DNA of 26,773 nt from a virus, in IMG/VR virus record IMGVR_UViG_3300021356_000137, positions 1 through 26,773 of that record; one strand, 5' to 3'. The notes under the pieces are model-generated. The model was not told the origin of the DNA, made no database searches, and saw nothing but the letters and a program-made list of their open reading frames with translations. Positions 5,601-13,497 of this stretch are shown here, in pieces; position 1 is the first letter of the stretch; every line of letters begins with the position of its first letter. The position numbers and the translations under genes were made by a program.

Positions 5601-8534
5601 GGTCGTCTAACTACCCTAGAATCAGAAATGGACGCAGTCGAACTACGTGCTACTGACCTAGAAGCAAAAGACGTTGCTCACACTAACCGCCTAAACGGTT
5701 TAGATTCTGATCAGATCGTACAAAACACTCGTTTGAGTGGTGTTGAAGGACGTGCTACTGCACTAGAAACCAAGCAAGGTTCTGCACTTCTACACACAAC
5801 TGCAACAAACGTTTCTGACGCGATTAACGAACTACACGCAGAGATCGATGGCGAAGCTGCTGATCTAACTGCACTAGAAGCTCGTGTGACCACAGAAGAA
5901 GCAAACGTTGACGAACTACAAGCAGATATGGATGCCGTCGAAGCACGTGCAACTGCTCTTGAAGGTCGCGCAACTGTAAACGAAGGTGACATCGATGACC
6001 TAGAAGCTAAGGTCGGAACTGCATCTCTTGCAACTGTTGCAACTGATCTATCTGCTGCAATCAACGAACTACACGCTGAACTAGACGTAGAAGTTGGTGA
6101 CCTAACATCACTAGAAGGTCGCGTAACTACTGCTGAAGGTGAGATCGATACACTGCAATCAGAAATGGATGCAGTCGAAGGTCGCGCAACTTCACTAGAA
6201 TCACGCATGACAACTGAAGAAGGTCACGTTGACGTTCTACAGGGTCAGATGGGTTCACAAGTACTAACAACAACTGCATCAACTGTTACTGCTGCTGTCA
6301 ACGAGTTACACGCTCAGACAGACGTAGACGAAGGTCGTATCTCTACCCTAGAAGGTGAGATGGACGCGGTTGAAGGTCGTGCAACTTCACTAGAGACTCG
6401 TGCTACTGCGCTAGAGACAGAACAGACACTACAAGCTGGTCGTCTAACTGTCAACGAAGCAGACATCGATGCTCTTGAAGCGAAGGTCGGTGCTGAAGCA
6501 TTCGACACAACTGCACAGACAATCTCTGGTGCTGTGAACGAAGTTCACGGTGAACTAGACGCAGTTGAAGGTCGTATGACTGCTGCTGAGTCTCGCGCTG
6601 ACGCGGACAGTGACGCTCTTGTACAAGAGATCGCTGATCGTACTGCTGCGGACACACAGATCCGTATTGATCTAGCTGCTGATCGTACAACTGACCAATC
6701 AGACTACATCGCACGTGACGCGGTTGTCCTTGCATCTGCACAATCATACGCAGAAGCAGAAGCGGACGACGCAGAAGCTGCTGCTAAGACATACGCAGAC
6801 GGCATCGTTGCAAACGAAGCTGCTCTACGCGCTGGTGCTGACGCAACTCTACAGGGTAACATCGACGCAGAAGCAACTGCACGTCAAATCGCTGACAACG
6901 GACTAGACTCACGTCTAACAGTTGTTGAGACAGAGATGACTGCAACTCAACTTGCTGCTGGTGTAAACGCTGATGGTACTTACATCACTCCAACAGGTTC
7001 CAACTACATTGATGCATCTACTTCATTGGCAGATGCTGCTGCGAAACTAGACGCGGCAATCAAGGCAGTTGATAACTCTCACAACGGAAACAAGGGTAAC
7101 CTACAGTCACAGATTGACGCAGAGATCGCACGTGCGACTGCTGCAGAAGCTGCAAACACCACACTAATCAACGGCGAAATCGCTCGTGCAACTGGTGCGG
7201 AATCTGACCTAGGTGAACTGATCACAACTAACGCTCAGTCAATCGCTGCAGAAGCTGCACGTGCGCAGGGTGTTGAGACATCACTACAGTCACAGATCGA
7301 CTTCGTCGTATCTAACACTGACTCTGCTGCACTAGATTCTCTAACAGAGATCGTTGCTGCACTTCAGTCTGGTGATGGTGATCTACTAACTCTAATCCAA
7401 ACTAACCAAACAGACATCGCTACTAACGCTTCTGGACTTGCACAAGAGATCACTGATCGTGCATCACAGGGTGCGTCGATTCGTGCAGAGTTCGCTTCAG
7501 CTGACGTTGCTCTACAGGTACAAATTGACGGACGTGTTAAGAAGTCCGGCGACTCAATGTCTGGTGTCTTGAACATGTCTGGCAACAAAGTCGAGAACGT
7601 TGCAAACGGTACTGCATCAACAGACGCAGTAAACAAGGGACAGTTGGATGCAGGTCTTGCTGCACAACACATCTCGCAGTTCTCAACTACAGATGTTGCT
7701 GAAGGCGACAACCTATACTTCACAACTGCTCGTGCACGTGCCTCAGTATCTGCGGTCGACACTGCTGGTGAAGGTAAGGTATCTTACGATCCATCGACTG
7801 GTGCATTCTCAGTTGACACTGCTAAGTCTATCCTAGAACTAGTAGACGTTGCTGATTCATCATACGACGGTAAGAACGGTTACGTTCTACGTGTAAGTAA
7901 CACACTAGACGGAATGTCTCTACAGGATCCAACTCAGTTGGCATTCAACAACGCACAACGTCAGACAATGGCTGGTGATGGTGCACAGACTACATTCGCA
8001 CTAGACTTCTACACGCAAGACCAAAACGCAATCGTCTTCGTTGGTGGTGTTATTCAGGATCCAGGCGTACACTACAACATTGATGCGATCAACCAGTTGA
8101 TCACATTCAACGCTGCAATCCCAGTTGGTACACAAGCGGTTGTAATCGCTCAGTCTACTAACTCGGTTGGTGTACTAGATCCTAAGTCGGTAGGTCTGGA
8201 AACTCTTGCTGATAACATCAAGGTCTTCGAACAGGGTAACGACATTGTCGCTGGAACTTCTGCTACAGTAGTTTCTGCATTCAACAAGTCTCAGTACCGT
8301 TCTGCAAAGTATGTTGTAACAGTAGAGTCAGGTGGTGAATTCGAAACTCGTGAGGCACTAGTTGTCCACGATGGAACATCTGCTTACATCGTTGAGTATG
8401 GTGTCGTATTCACTGGTTCATCATTCCTAGGTGATACAGACGTACAAGTTAACGGAGAAAGTATCGAACTACTATACACCGCTGAATCAGCAGGTGCGGT
8501 AGTTTCTGTCTCAGTAACATACGTTGACGCATAA
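2622..8534 (+). CDS. giant coiled-coil tail fibre / whisker-like protein (1970 aa)
   Basis: A very long fibrous virion protein. Residues 1-70 form a head domain, followed by EGSNLYYTADRA near residue 75. Residues about 80-1600 are coiled coil made of varied copies of LQxNIDAEAxAR, RAEGVEAGLRTDV and LExEMDAVExRA units. A DSLTEIVxAFQxAD module occurs four times (conserved Leu at about residues 175, 446, 971 and 1574). Four tandem repeats carry INELH at residues 1068, 1147, 1226 and 1305, exactly 79 apart. The C-terminal part has KKSGDSMSGVLNMSGNKVEN (about 1640), a second EGDNLYFTTARA (about 1697) and a beta module QTTFALDF...FVGGVIQDP (about 1789), all usual in phage tail fibres. AGGAG precedes the ATG. 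A role in attachment or as a long whisker is inference from shape and from its position before gene 13. Confidence 0.75.
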   Translation: MAFRQIKSPALADKAVINTKLDESAVQGQSTLQGMVNPSDCFTLLYDVGSDSLKKIGADQFFASFSTSDLAEGSNLYYTADRANADVAAQIDADVLVETQRAQAAETLLQNNIDAEASARAQADVTLQANITAEETRAKAREDSIEAAYIAADAALQQQISNFINNVDSDSLDSLAEIVEAFQNADDALSASIIANSTAITNEVNRAVAKETEINDRVTVEISRAQSAETSLAGLIGAEETARIAGDNALSARLDTEETKSTSLQSQITAEVNRATGEESRIEGRLDGEISRATSAEAANAQNIQDEIVARAVADNQVRTDLGADIDAAEAAAKAHAESQDATMIGDETVDGTTGNTITDRIATAKAEAITESSNSVAIENAARIAGDSDLNARVDQEIADRLAGDAANSAEVAAEKARAEGVEAGLQTQVDFITSNTDPAALDSLTEIVGAFQSADSDMSALIASNTTAISNEASTRASADTTLQGNIDAEASTRSTADAGLQSQIDQINVDINISTQDVLDQAKAYTDQEADSHMAEAKQHADAQDTALIGDASVNGTGGNTITDRIATAKQQAVSHANAIVSTEEAARIAADTALSLRTTVLEGEMDAVETLSSQNETDLRAEEVARASGDSDLQAQVDALNSNTTIEVDDLQAQITAEVTRASAAEATNAASVVTERQRAEGVEAGLRADVNTNIGNISTNAGNITIEQAARIAGDAALSTRVDNLEEGFTNVDSDLQAQIFAEVARASGAESVLTATTTSLQSQITENDSDILALQNLVGNDVDDLQAQLDAEVSRATTAEGVNAAAIVAEKNRAEGVEAGLRTDVDSNQAQITANDSDILALQILQASDHNDNQAQITAEVNRATAAEGVLQSNIDAEQARAEGIEAGLRTDVDSVQAQVTANDSDILALQNLQAGDVTDLQNQLDAEIVRATGVETGIRTDLTTLEGRVDFIVSNEDGAALDSLTEIVSAFQEADSDLQGVIDANGGRLTTLESEMDAVELRATDLEAKDVAHTNRLNGLDSDQIVQNTRLSGVEGRATALETKQGSALLHTTATNVSDAINELHAEIDGEAADLTALEARVTTEEANVDELQADMDAVEARATALEGRATVNEGDIDDLEAKVGTASLATVATDLSAAINELHAELDVEVGDLTSLEGRVTTAEGEIDTLQSEMDAVEGRATSLESRMTTEEGHVDVLQGQMGSQVLTTTASTVTAAVNELHAQTDVDEGRISTLEGEMDAVEGRATSLETRATALETEQTLQAGRLTVNEADIDALEAKVGAEAFDTTAQTISGAVNEVHGELDAVEGRMTAAESRADADSDALVQEIADRTAADTQIRIDLAADRTTDQSDYIARDAVVLASAQSYAEAEADDAEAAAKTYADGIVANEAALRAGADATLQGNIDAEATARQIADNGLDSRLTVVETEMTATQLAAGVNADGTYITPTGSNYIDASTSLADAAAKLDAAIKAVDNSHNGNKGNLQSQIDAEIARATAAEAANTTLINGEIARATGAESDLGELITTNAQSIAAEAARAQGVETSLQSQIDFVVSNTDSAALDSLTEIVAALQSGDGDLLTLIQTNQTDIATNASGLAQEITDRASQGASIRAEFASADVALQVQIDGRVKKSGDSMSGVLNMSGNKVENVANGTASTDAVNKGQLDAGLAAQHISQFSTTDVAEGDNLYFTTARARASVSAVDTAGEGKVSYDPSTGAFSVDTAKSILELVDVADSSYDGKNGYVLRVSNTLDGMSLQDPTQLAFNNAQRQTMAGDGAQTTFALDFYTQDQNAIVFVGGVIQDPGVHYNIDAINQLITFNAAIPVGTQAVVIAQSTNSVGVLDPKSVGLETLADNIKVFEQGNDIVAGTSATVVSAFNKSQYRSAKYVVTVESGGEFETREALVVHDGTSAYIVEYGVVFTGSSFLGDTDVQVNGESIELLYTAESAGAVVSVSVTYVDA
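5586..6560 (+). repeat. four 237-bp coding repeats (79 aa) inside the giant fibre gene
   Basis: The INELH/VNEVH pentapeptide codons begin at 5823, 6060, 6297 and 6534, exactly 237 bases apart. Each unit has the order TTAxxVxxAxNELHxExD, then LExRVTTxE, then MDAVExRATxLE, then VGxxxL. The DNA is diverged while the protein spacing is perfect, which points to old duplications held in register by structure. The outer limits given are approximate. Confidence 0.8.
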
Positions 8535-8553
8535 GGAAACTTAGATAATAGTC

Positions 8554-8576
8554 GGGGGAGGGATCAGCTCTCCCCC
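8554..8576 (+). terminator. G/C-rich intercistronic hairpin without a clear U-tract
   Basis: GGGGGAG at 8554-8560 pairs with CTCCCCC at 8570-8576. Two further inner pairs (G8561-T8569 as a wobble, G8562-C8568) leave the five-base loop ATCAG. The following sequence (TCCATTAAAATTCT) is not a proper U-tract, so it is at best a weak terminator or an RNA stabiliser between the two fibre genes. Confidence 0.5.
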
Positions 8577-8605
8577 TCCATTAAAATTCTAAAAGGTAAA
8601 CAAAA

Positions 8606-10582
8606 ATGTCTACAAATAAGAAATTTAGAATACAGAACGGCGTTGACGTATCGAATGGTGACATCTCTATCAACGACGTAACTGTAATCGGCGCAGACGG
8701 TAAGGTTGTACCTGCCGCGATCGCCGATGCTGTTGCAGGTCTGACTTCTTCTGACATCGCAGACCTACAAGCGCAGGTAAGTGCTATTCTAGGGACTTCC
8801 CCAGAAACGCTTGATACGCTTCAGGAAATTGTTGCTGCATTCGAAAGTGCAGATAGTTCTCTGACTGCATCTGTCGCTGCAAACTCTGCGGCAGCTGCTC
8901 AGAACGCAACTGACATCGCAACAATCAACACTACTCTAACGAACGGTGTTGCAACACCAACAGACGTTGCTGACCTACAAAGTCAAGTAACTTCTAACGA
9001 CACAGACATCGCAGCTAACGCGGCGGCAATTGCTGCTGCAAACGCACGTACTTCTGGTATCAGCACATCTTCAGGTTCAGCTAACATTCAGATGACTGCT
9101 GATGTCGACATGGACGGTAACGCAGTTACTAACATGGCTGACCCAAGTTCTGCACAAGATGCGGCAACTAAGGCATACGTTGATGCGGCATCAACTTCTT
9201 CAGGTAGTGATCTATCTGCGGAAACTGCTGCACGTATCGCGGGTGACGTTGCAAACTCAAACGAAGTAAACGTTGAGACTGCACGTGCGGTTGCGGTAGA
9301 GGGTTCTCTACAGTCACAGATCGACTCAGTATCATCAACAGGTGTATCTGGTCGTCAGTCACTACAAGACGCAATCGACGCAGAAGAAGCTGCTCGTATC
9401 GCTGCAGACGCTGTCCTACAGTCAAACATCGATGCAGAAGCAAGTGCTCGTACTGGTGCGGACAACACTCTACAGTCTAACATCGACACAGTATCTGCGG
9501 CAGTATCTGCAATCACTAACGGTTCACCAGAAACACTGAACCAGTTGACAGAACTAGTTGCTGCATACGAAGGTGCTGATGCAAGTCTACAAACTCTGAT
9601 CGATAACCTAGGTGGTGACGCATCTGCCCTAACGGGTCGTGTATCAACCCTAGAATCAGAGATGGATGCGACTGAAACTGCGACTTCATCTAACACTGCT
9701 GCAATCACTGCGGAAGCAGTTGCTCGTACGGCGGCGGATGACGATCTACAAGACGCAATCGACGCGGAAGCAAGTGCTCGTGCGGCGGCAGTAAGTGCTG
9801 AACAAACTGCACGTCAGAACGCGATCACTGCTGAGACTAACGCTCGCATCCTTGCGGACAACGGTCTACAGTCACAGATCGATGCACTAGACAACTCAAC
9901 AACTGGTGACAAGTCTAACCTACAAGCACAGATCACGTCTAACGATAACGACATCACTTCACTACAGACTGCACTTGCGGCAGAAACATCTGCACGTGAA
10001 GCTGCTGATCTATTAATGCAAGACGACATCGATGGTGAGGCGACAAACCGTCAAGCTGCTGATGCTGCATTACAGTCAGATATCGATGATGAAGTTGCGG
10101 CACGTATCGCTGCGGTTGATGCGGAAGCGCAACAACGTAACGCTGCTGACTCAAGTCTGCAAAACCAGATCAACAACATCATTTCCAACACTGACTCCGC
10201 TGCATTAGATTCTCTAACAGAGATCGTTGCTGCATTCCAGTCTGCTGATGGTTCGATCACAGGTGTTGTTAACTCTAACACATCTCGCATCTCTGTACTA
10301 GAAAGTGGTGTAACTGCAATCGAAGCATGGGACACTGATAACGTATCAGAAGGTTCAACTAACCTATACTTCACTGAAGCACGTGCGAAGGCATGTGTCG
10401 GTGCGGACGCAGGTTCATGCCTAGACTACGATCAGGCTGCTGGTAAGTTCTCACTAGATCTATCAGAGACTGCCGGTGCTCTAGTACCAGACAACTCAAC
10501 TAACGCGGACAAACTAGACGGACAACACGGTTCACACTACCGTATCGACGTTTACGATGTCAACGGTACTGTTGTCAACTAA
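8606..10582 (+). CDS. second coiled-coil fibre protein, at the position of T4 wac (fibritin)
   Basis: A 658-aa relative of the giant fibre, sharing the LQxNIDAEAxAR units and three copies of the LTEIVAAFxxAD module (nucleotides about 8779, 9502 and 10168). Residues about 168-195 (MDGNAVTNMADPSSAQDAAT, then KAYVD) and EGSTNLYFTEARA (about 585) are fibre motifs. The C-terminus has ADKLDGQHGSHYR (about 633-646), another common fibre signature. Cys597 and Cys605 are the only cysteines I find in the chain and could form a disulfide near the C-terminal domain. It lies immediately upstream of gene 13, where T4 has the neck-whisker gene wac, also a segmented coiled coil. The fibritin-like role is inferred from position and architecture, not from clear sequence identity. 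Confidence 0.7.
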   Translation: MSTNKKFRIQNGVDVSNGDISINDVTVIGADGKVVPAAIADAVAGLTSSDIADLQAQVSAILGTSPETLDTLQEIVAAFESADSSLTASVAANSAAAAQNATDIATINTTLTNGVATPTDVADLQSQVTSNDTDIAANAAAIAAANARTSGISTSSGSANIQMTADVDMDGNAVTNMADPSSAQDAATKAYVDAASTSSGSDLSAETAARIAGDVANSNEVNVETARAVAVEGSLQSQIDSVSSTGVSGRQSLQDAIDAEEAARIAADAVLQSNIDAEASARTGADNTLQSNIDTVSAAVSAITNGSPETLNQLTELVAAYEGADASLQTLIDNLGGDASALTGRVSTLESEMDATETATSSNTAAITAEAVARTAADDDLQDAIDAEASARAAAVSAEQTARQNAITAETNARILADNGLQSQIDALDNSTTGDKSNLQAQITSNDNDITSLQTALAAETSAREAADLLMQDDIDGEATNRQAADAALQSDIDDEVAARIAAVDAEAQQRNAADSSLQNQINNIISNTDSAALDSLTEIVAAFQSADGSITGVVNSNTSRISVLESGVTAIEAWDTDNVSEGSTNLYFTEARAKACVGADAGSCLDYDQAAGKFSLDLSETAGALVPDNSTNADKLDGQHGSHYRIDVYDVNGTVVN

Positions 10583-10609
10583 TCCAAGTTCTTAGAACTT
10601 CGATGAAAG

Positions 10610-10635
10610 AGGGAGTCTTCGGACTCCCTTTTTTT
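10610..10635 (+). terminator. intrinsic terminator (C-UUCG-G hairpin)
   Basis: The stem AGGGAGTC (10610-10617) pairs with GACTCCCT (10622-10629) around a TTCG tetraloop closed by C-G, and seven T residues follow. This is a textbook intrinsic terminator ending the fibre block. An almost identical copy stands at 22363. Confidence 0.93.
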
Positions 10636-10640
10636 ATGTC

Positions 10641-10648
10641 TATAAATA
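10641..10648 (+). promoter_or_regulatory. T4-type late promoter (TATAAATA), first of a tandem pair
   Basis: An exact late octamer six bases after the terminator T-tract. It belongs to the 41-base cassette that is repeated at 22363-22403. Confidence 0.85.
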
Positions 10649-10654
10649 AAATCG

Positions 10655-10662
10655 TATAAATA
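10655..10662 (+). promoter_or_regulatory. T4-type late promoter (TATAAATA), second of a tandem pair
   Basis: A second exact octamer 14 bases after the first. Together they would give two starts (near 10654 and 10668) for genes 13 to 17, the longest structural operon without an internal late promoter in this window. Confidence 0.85.
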
Positions 10663-10695
10663 GAGAGACACACACGTAACTTCGAGACACATTAG

Positions 10696-11463
10696 ATGTA
10701 CGCTACTGACAGAGAAGAACTAATCGAGTATTGCCTACGTGCACTGGGACACCCAGTCGTAGAGATCAATATCGATGACGAACAATTAGATGATCGTGTT
10801 GATGAGGCACTCCAATGGTTCCGTGAGAACCACCCAGACGGGTCGAAGAGATACTACCTCAAACATCAACTAACGCAACAGGACATCGACACACAGACCG
10901 TAGATCTACCGGACGACCTTGATTTGACTGCGGTGGTACGTATGTTACCAGTCACCCTTTCGAACTCTCAGGGGTGGTTTAGTGACGCGTGGCAGTACCT
11001 CCAGTATACCATATCAGACTTCACTCGTGCAAACGGAGTGTTGGGTGATCTGGCATATTACGAAGGTATGCAACAACAACTATCACTGCTCGACATGAAG
11101 TTGATGGGTCAACCACAGATGACCTTTGATCGACAGTATAATCGTGTGAATCTACTTGTTTCTAAAACGAAACTAACAGCGGGAGACTTCGTCGTGTTCG
11201 AGGTCTATGGTATTCGCAGTCCGGACGATACAGTATCCGAATACAACAACCTATGGAACCACCGCTTCCTGAAAGAATACACAACCGCGCTGATCAAACG
11301 TCAGTGGGGTATCAATCTAATCAAGTTTGACGGTATGCAGTTGCCTGGCGGGGTCACTATCAATGGTCGTCAAATCTATGATGACGCAATCGCAGACATC
11401 GACAAGATCATGGAGAAGTTCCGATTGGAAGAGGACGAAGGTCCAATGTTCTTTATGGGGTAA
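10696..11463 (+). CDS. 13: neck protein gp13 (head completion)
   Basis: A 255-aa protein matching T4 gp13, which with gp14 forms the neck that seals the packaged head and receives the tail. The N-terminus (ELIEYCLRALGHPVVEINID, then DDEQLDDRVDEALQWF) is the characteristic start of this family in marine T4-like phages. The C-terminal part (LWNHRFLKEYTTALIKRQWG, then GMQLPGGVTINGRQIYDDA) is also typical. It is shorter than T4 gp13 (about 309 aa). No strong ribosome site precedes the ATG. It opens an operon in which 13, 14, 15, 16 and 17 are separated by four bases or overlap. Confidence 0.9.
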   Translation: MYATDREELIEYCLRALGHPVVEINIDDEQLDDRVDEALQWFRENHPDGSKRYYLKHQLTQQDIDTQTVDLPDDLDLTAVVRMLPVTLSNSQGWFSDAWQYLQYTISDFTRANGVLGDLAYYEGMQQQLSLLDMKLMGQPQMTFDRQYNRVNLLVSKTKLTAGDFVVFEVYGIRSPDDTVSEYNNLWNHRFLKEYTTALIKRQWGINLIKFDGMQLPGGVTINGRQIYDDAIADIDKIMEKFRLEEDEGPMFFMG

Positions 11464-11466
11464 ACC

Positions 11467-12348
11467 ATGGCGACTAATCCATATATCAGTCAGAAGAACC
11501 GATCCGAACAGAGTTTGTATGAGGACTTGATTATCGAGTCCATCAAGTTCTACGGTCAAGATGTGTACTACCTACCGCGTGAGATCGTGGAGAAGGAGGA
11601 CATCTTCCTAGACAGCATCCAGTCTCAGTTCGGTGACGCATACAAGGTCGAGGTCTACATCGAGAACGCAGAAGGTTTCGATGGAGAAGGGGACATCTTT
11701 ACCAAGTTTGGTATTGAGATCCGTGACCAAGCCACCTTTGTCATCGCACGTCGTCGATGGAGAGAACTGGTCGGTGACCGTCTTGCCGATGCGCAGTTCC
11801 GTCCACGTGAGGGTGACGTAATCTACCTACCTATGTCTGAATCACTATTCCAAGTGATGAAGGTAGAGACAGAAACTCCGTTCTACCAGTTGTCGCAACT
11901 ACCTACGTTCCGTATGCAGTGCGAGTTGTTCGAGTTCTCAGACGAAGACTTCGACACTGGCATTCCGGATATCGACAACATCGAGGTCGAGGGTGCGTTC
12001 CAGTACGAACTACAGATGCCTCCTTTTGTCGAAGGAGATGAAACATACTACCTTGTTGGCGACGATGTTCAACAGGTGTTCGACGACTACATACTAAATG
12101 GTGAGGTCACCTCATGGAATGGTGACACTCGTGTGTTAAGGATTGCACATACAGGAGCCACTGACGGTAAATATCACATGTGGACAACCGACCGAGAGGT
12201 CGTAGGACCGTCTGCACATATGACTCCAGAGTCTGTCTCTGAGAACATATATATGATACAAGCGGATGCACAGAACGAAATATTTAATAACTGGGAAGAG
12301 GATTTCCTTGACTTCACCGAGACGAATCCGTTTGGAGATATAATCTAA
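11467..12348 (+). CDS. 14: neck protein gp14
   Basis: A 293-aa protein (T4 gp14 is about 256 aa), partner of gp13 in the neck ring between portal and tail. Its N-terminus has the family pattern NPYISQKNRSEQSLYEDLII, then IKFYGQDVYYLPR and FGDAYKVEVYIENAEGFDGE. RRRWREL and RPREGDVIYLP follow in the middle. The ATG lies three bases after the gp13 stop, and the stop overlaps the gp15 start by one base (TAATG), which indicates translational coupling. The C-terminal region is acidic and less conserved. Confidence 0.9.
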   Translation: MATNPYISQKNRSEQSLYEDLIIESIKFYGQDVYYLPREIVEKEDIFLDSIQSQFGDAYKVEVYIENAEGFDGEGDIFTKFGIEIRDQATFVIARRRWRELVGDRLADAQFRPREGDVIYLPMSESLFQVMKVETETPFYQLSQLPTFRMQCELFEFSDEDFDTGIPDIDNIEVEGAFQYELQMPPFVEGDETYYLVGDDVQQVFDDYILNGEVTSWNGDTRVLRIAHTGATDGKYHMWTTDREVVGPSAHMTPESVSENIYMIQADAQNEIFNNWEEDFLDFTETNPFGDII

Positions 12349-13127
12349 TGATGGGTGGACACTTCTATCACAAACGTGTGCGCACATGTGTTGCTTTGTT
12401 CGGATCTATGTTCGACGACATGCACATACTGCGAACCGCTGCGGATGGTAAGGTGTTGTCTCAGGTCAAGTTGCCTTTGACATACGCGCCGCGCAGGAAC
12501 TTTATCTCACGATTGGAGGAGATGAGTAAGGGAGAACAGTCCGAACGTAAGGTCGCACTGAAACTACCTCGCATGTCTTTTGAAATCGTGTCAATCGCGT
12601 ATGACGCACCAAGGCAGTTACCAAAGATCAATCAGGTCAGTGTCGCCAGTCAAGGTGACGGAACTCGAAAGGACGTGTTCTGCGGCGTCCCTTACAAGGT
12701 AGGATTCGAACTGAATATCTACGCGAAGTCTCAGGACGACGCACTACAAGTGGTCGAACAAATATTACCATACTTTGCCCCTCAGTATTCCCTGTCGGTC
12801 AAACCGTTCTCCGATTACCCAGAGATCAAAGAAGACATCCCGATCACTCTGACGGGGGTCAACTTCTCTGACGACTTTGAGGGCCCAATCGAACAAAGAC
12901 GAACTATAATATACACTCTATCCTTTGATATGAATGCGAACTTCTACGGGCCTGTGAAGACAGGTGTGGAGATCCGCGAAGTAAACACAGAACTTAATGC
13001 CATCGTTTCAGATGCAGGAGATACAGATTTCCTAAGTAATGTACGTGTGACACCAGATCCCATTGACGTAAGTCCAGACGGAGACTTTGGTTTTAATATA
13101 GAGATAAATGATGACAGACAGTCATAA
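12348..13127 (+). CDS. 15: tail terminator / sheath stabiliser gp15
   Basis: A 259-aa protein close to T4 gp15 in size (272 aa). Gp15 forms the hexameric ring that caps the finished tail and joins it to the neck. The family signature is near the N-terminus: FYHKRVRTCVALFGSMFDDM, then PLTYAPRRNFISRLEE. PRMSFEIVSIAYDAPRQLPK and an internal TLTGVNFSDDFEGPIEQRRT also fit. Two adjacent ATG codons (12348 and 12351) are possible starts; the first overlaps the gp14 stop. Its 3' end overlaps gene 16 by 20 bases. Confidence 0.9.
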   Translation: MMGGHFYHKRVRTCVALFGSMFDDMHILRTAADGKVLSQVKLPLTYAPRRNFISRLEEMSKGEQSERKVALKLPRMSFEIVSIAYDAPRQLPKINQVSVASQGDGTRKDVFCGVPYKVGFELNIYAKSQDDALQVVEQILPYFAPQYSLSVKPFSDYPEIKEDIPITLTGVNFSDDFEGPIEQRRTIIYTLSFDMNANFYGPVKTGVEIREVNTELNAIVSDAGDTDFLSNVRVTPDPIDVSPDGDFGFNIEINDDRQS

Positions 13128-13497
13128 CCCCCCAACGATTATCACGGACGATCAACGAAAGAACTTTGTCCACGAACAGGACTACGAGTACTCCCGTGAT
13201 ACCTACTATGATCTAATCGAGAAAGGTCGAGAATCGCTTGACCTAATGATTCAGGTCGCGCGTGAATCAGAACATCCCCGAGCATTCGAGGTGTTGTCTA
13301 ATATGATAAAGGACATCGCTAATGTCAACGACAAGCTGATGGAACTTAACAAGAAACAAAAAGAACTGTTGCAAGACGAAAAACCTAAAGAGACAAACAC
13401 CACGAACAACAATCTGTTCATCGGGTCGACAACTGAACTCCAGCGTTTCCTATTGGGGGACAAGGATGAGAAGGTCATAGACCAAGACGATGAGTAG
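13108..13497 (+). CDS. 16: terminase small subunit gp16
   Basis: A 129-aa protein (T4 gp16 is 164 aa) that regulates DNA recognition and the packaging ATPase. The central helix pair YSRDTYYDLIEKGRESLDLM, then EHPRAFEVLSNMIKDIANVN, is the coiled-coil oligomerisation core of the family. LFIGSTTELQRFL near the C-terminus matches the segment thought to contact the large subunit. It starts within the end of gene 15 (20-base overlap, with a second ATG three bases on) and overlaps gene 17 by eight bases. Position and length strongly support the call despite low conservation. Confidence 0.88.
   Translation: MMTDSHNPPTIITDDQRKNFVHEQDYEYSRDTYYDLIEKGRESLDLMIQVARESEHPRAFEVLSNMIKDIANVNDKLMELNKKQKELLQDEKPKETNTTNNNLFIGSTTELQRFLLGDKDEKVIDQDDE

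Noticed and set aside
2900-7300. Short recurring DNA words (for example AACATCGACGCAGAAGCA) that could look like a repeat array
   Set aside because: They are in-frame coding repeats of variable spacing that translate into NIDAEA-type coiled-coil units; there are no uniform repeats with unique spacers, so this is not a CRISPR array.
2984-10374. Many minus-strand and off-frame open frames across the fibre genes, some over 100 codons
   Set aside because: They are low-complexity Ser/Ala/Arg shadows of the repetitive coiled-coil coding sequence and mirror its repeats.
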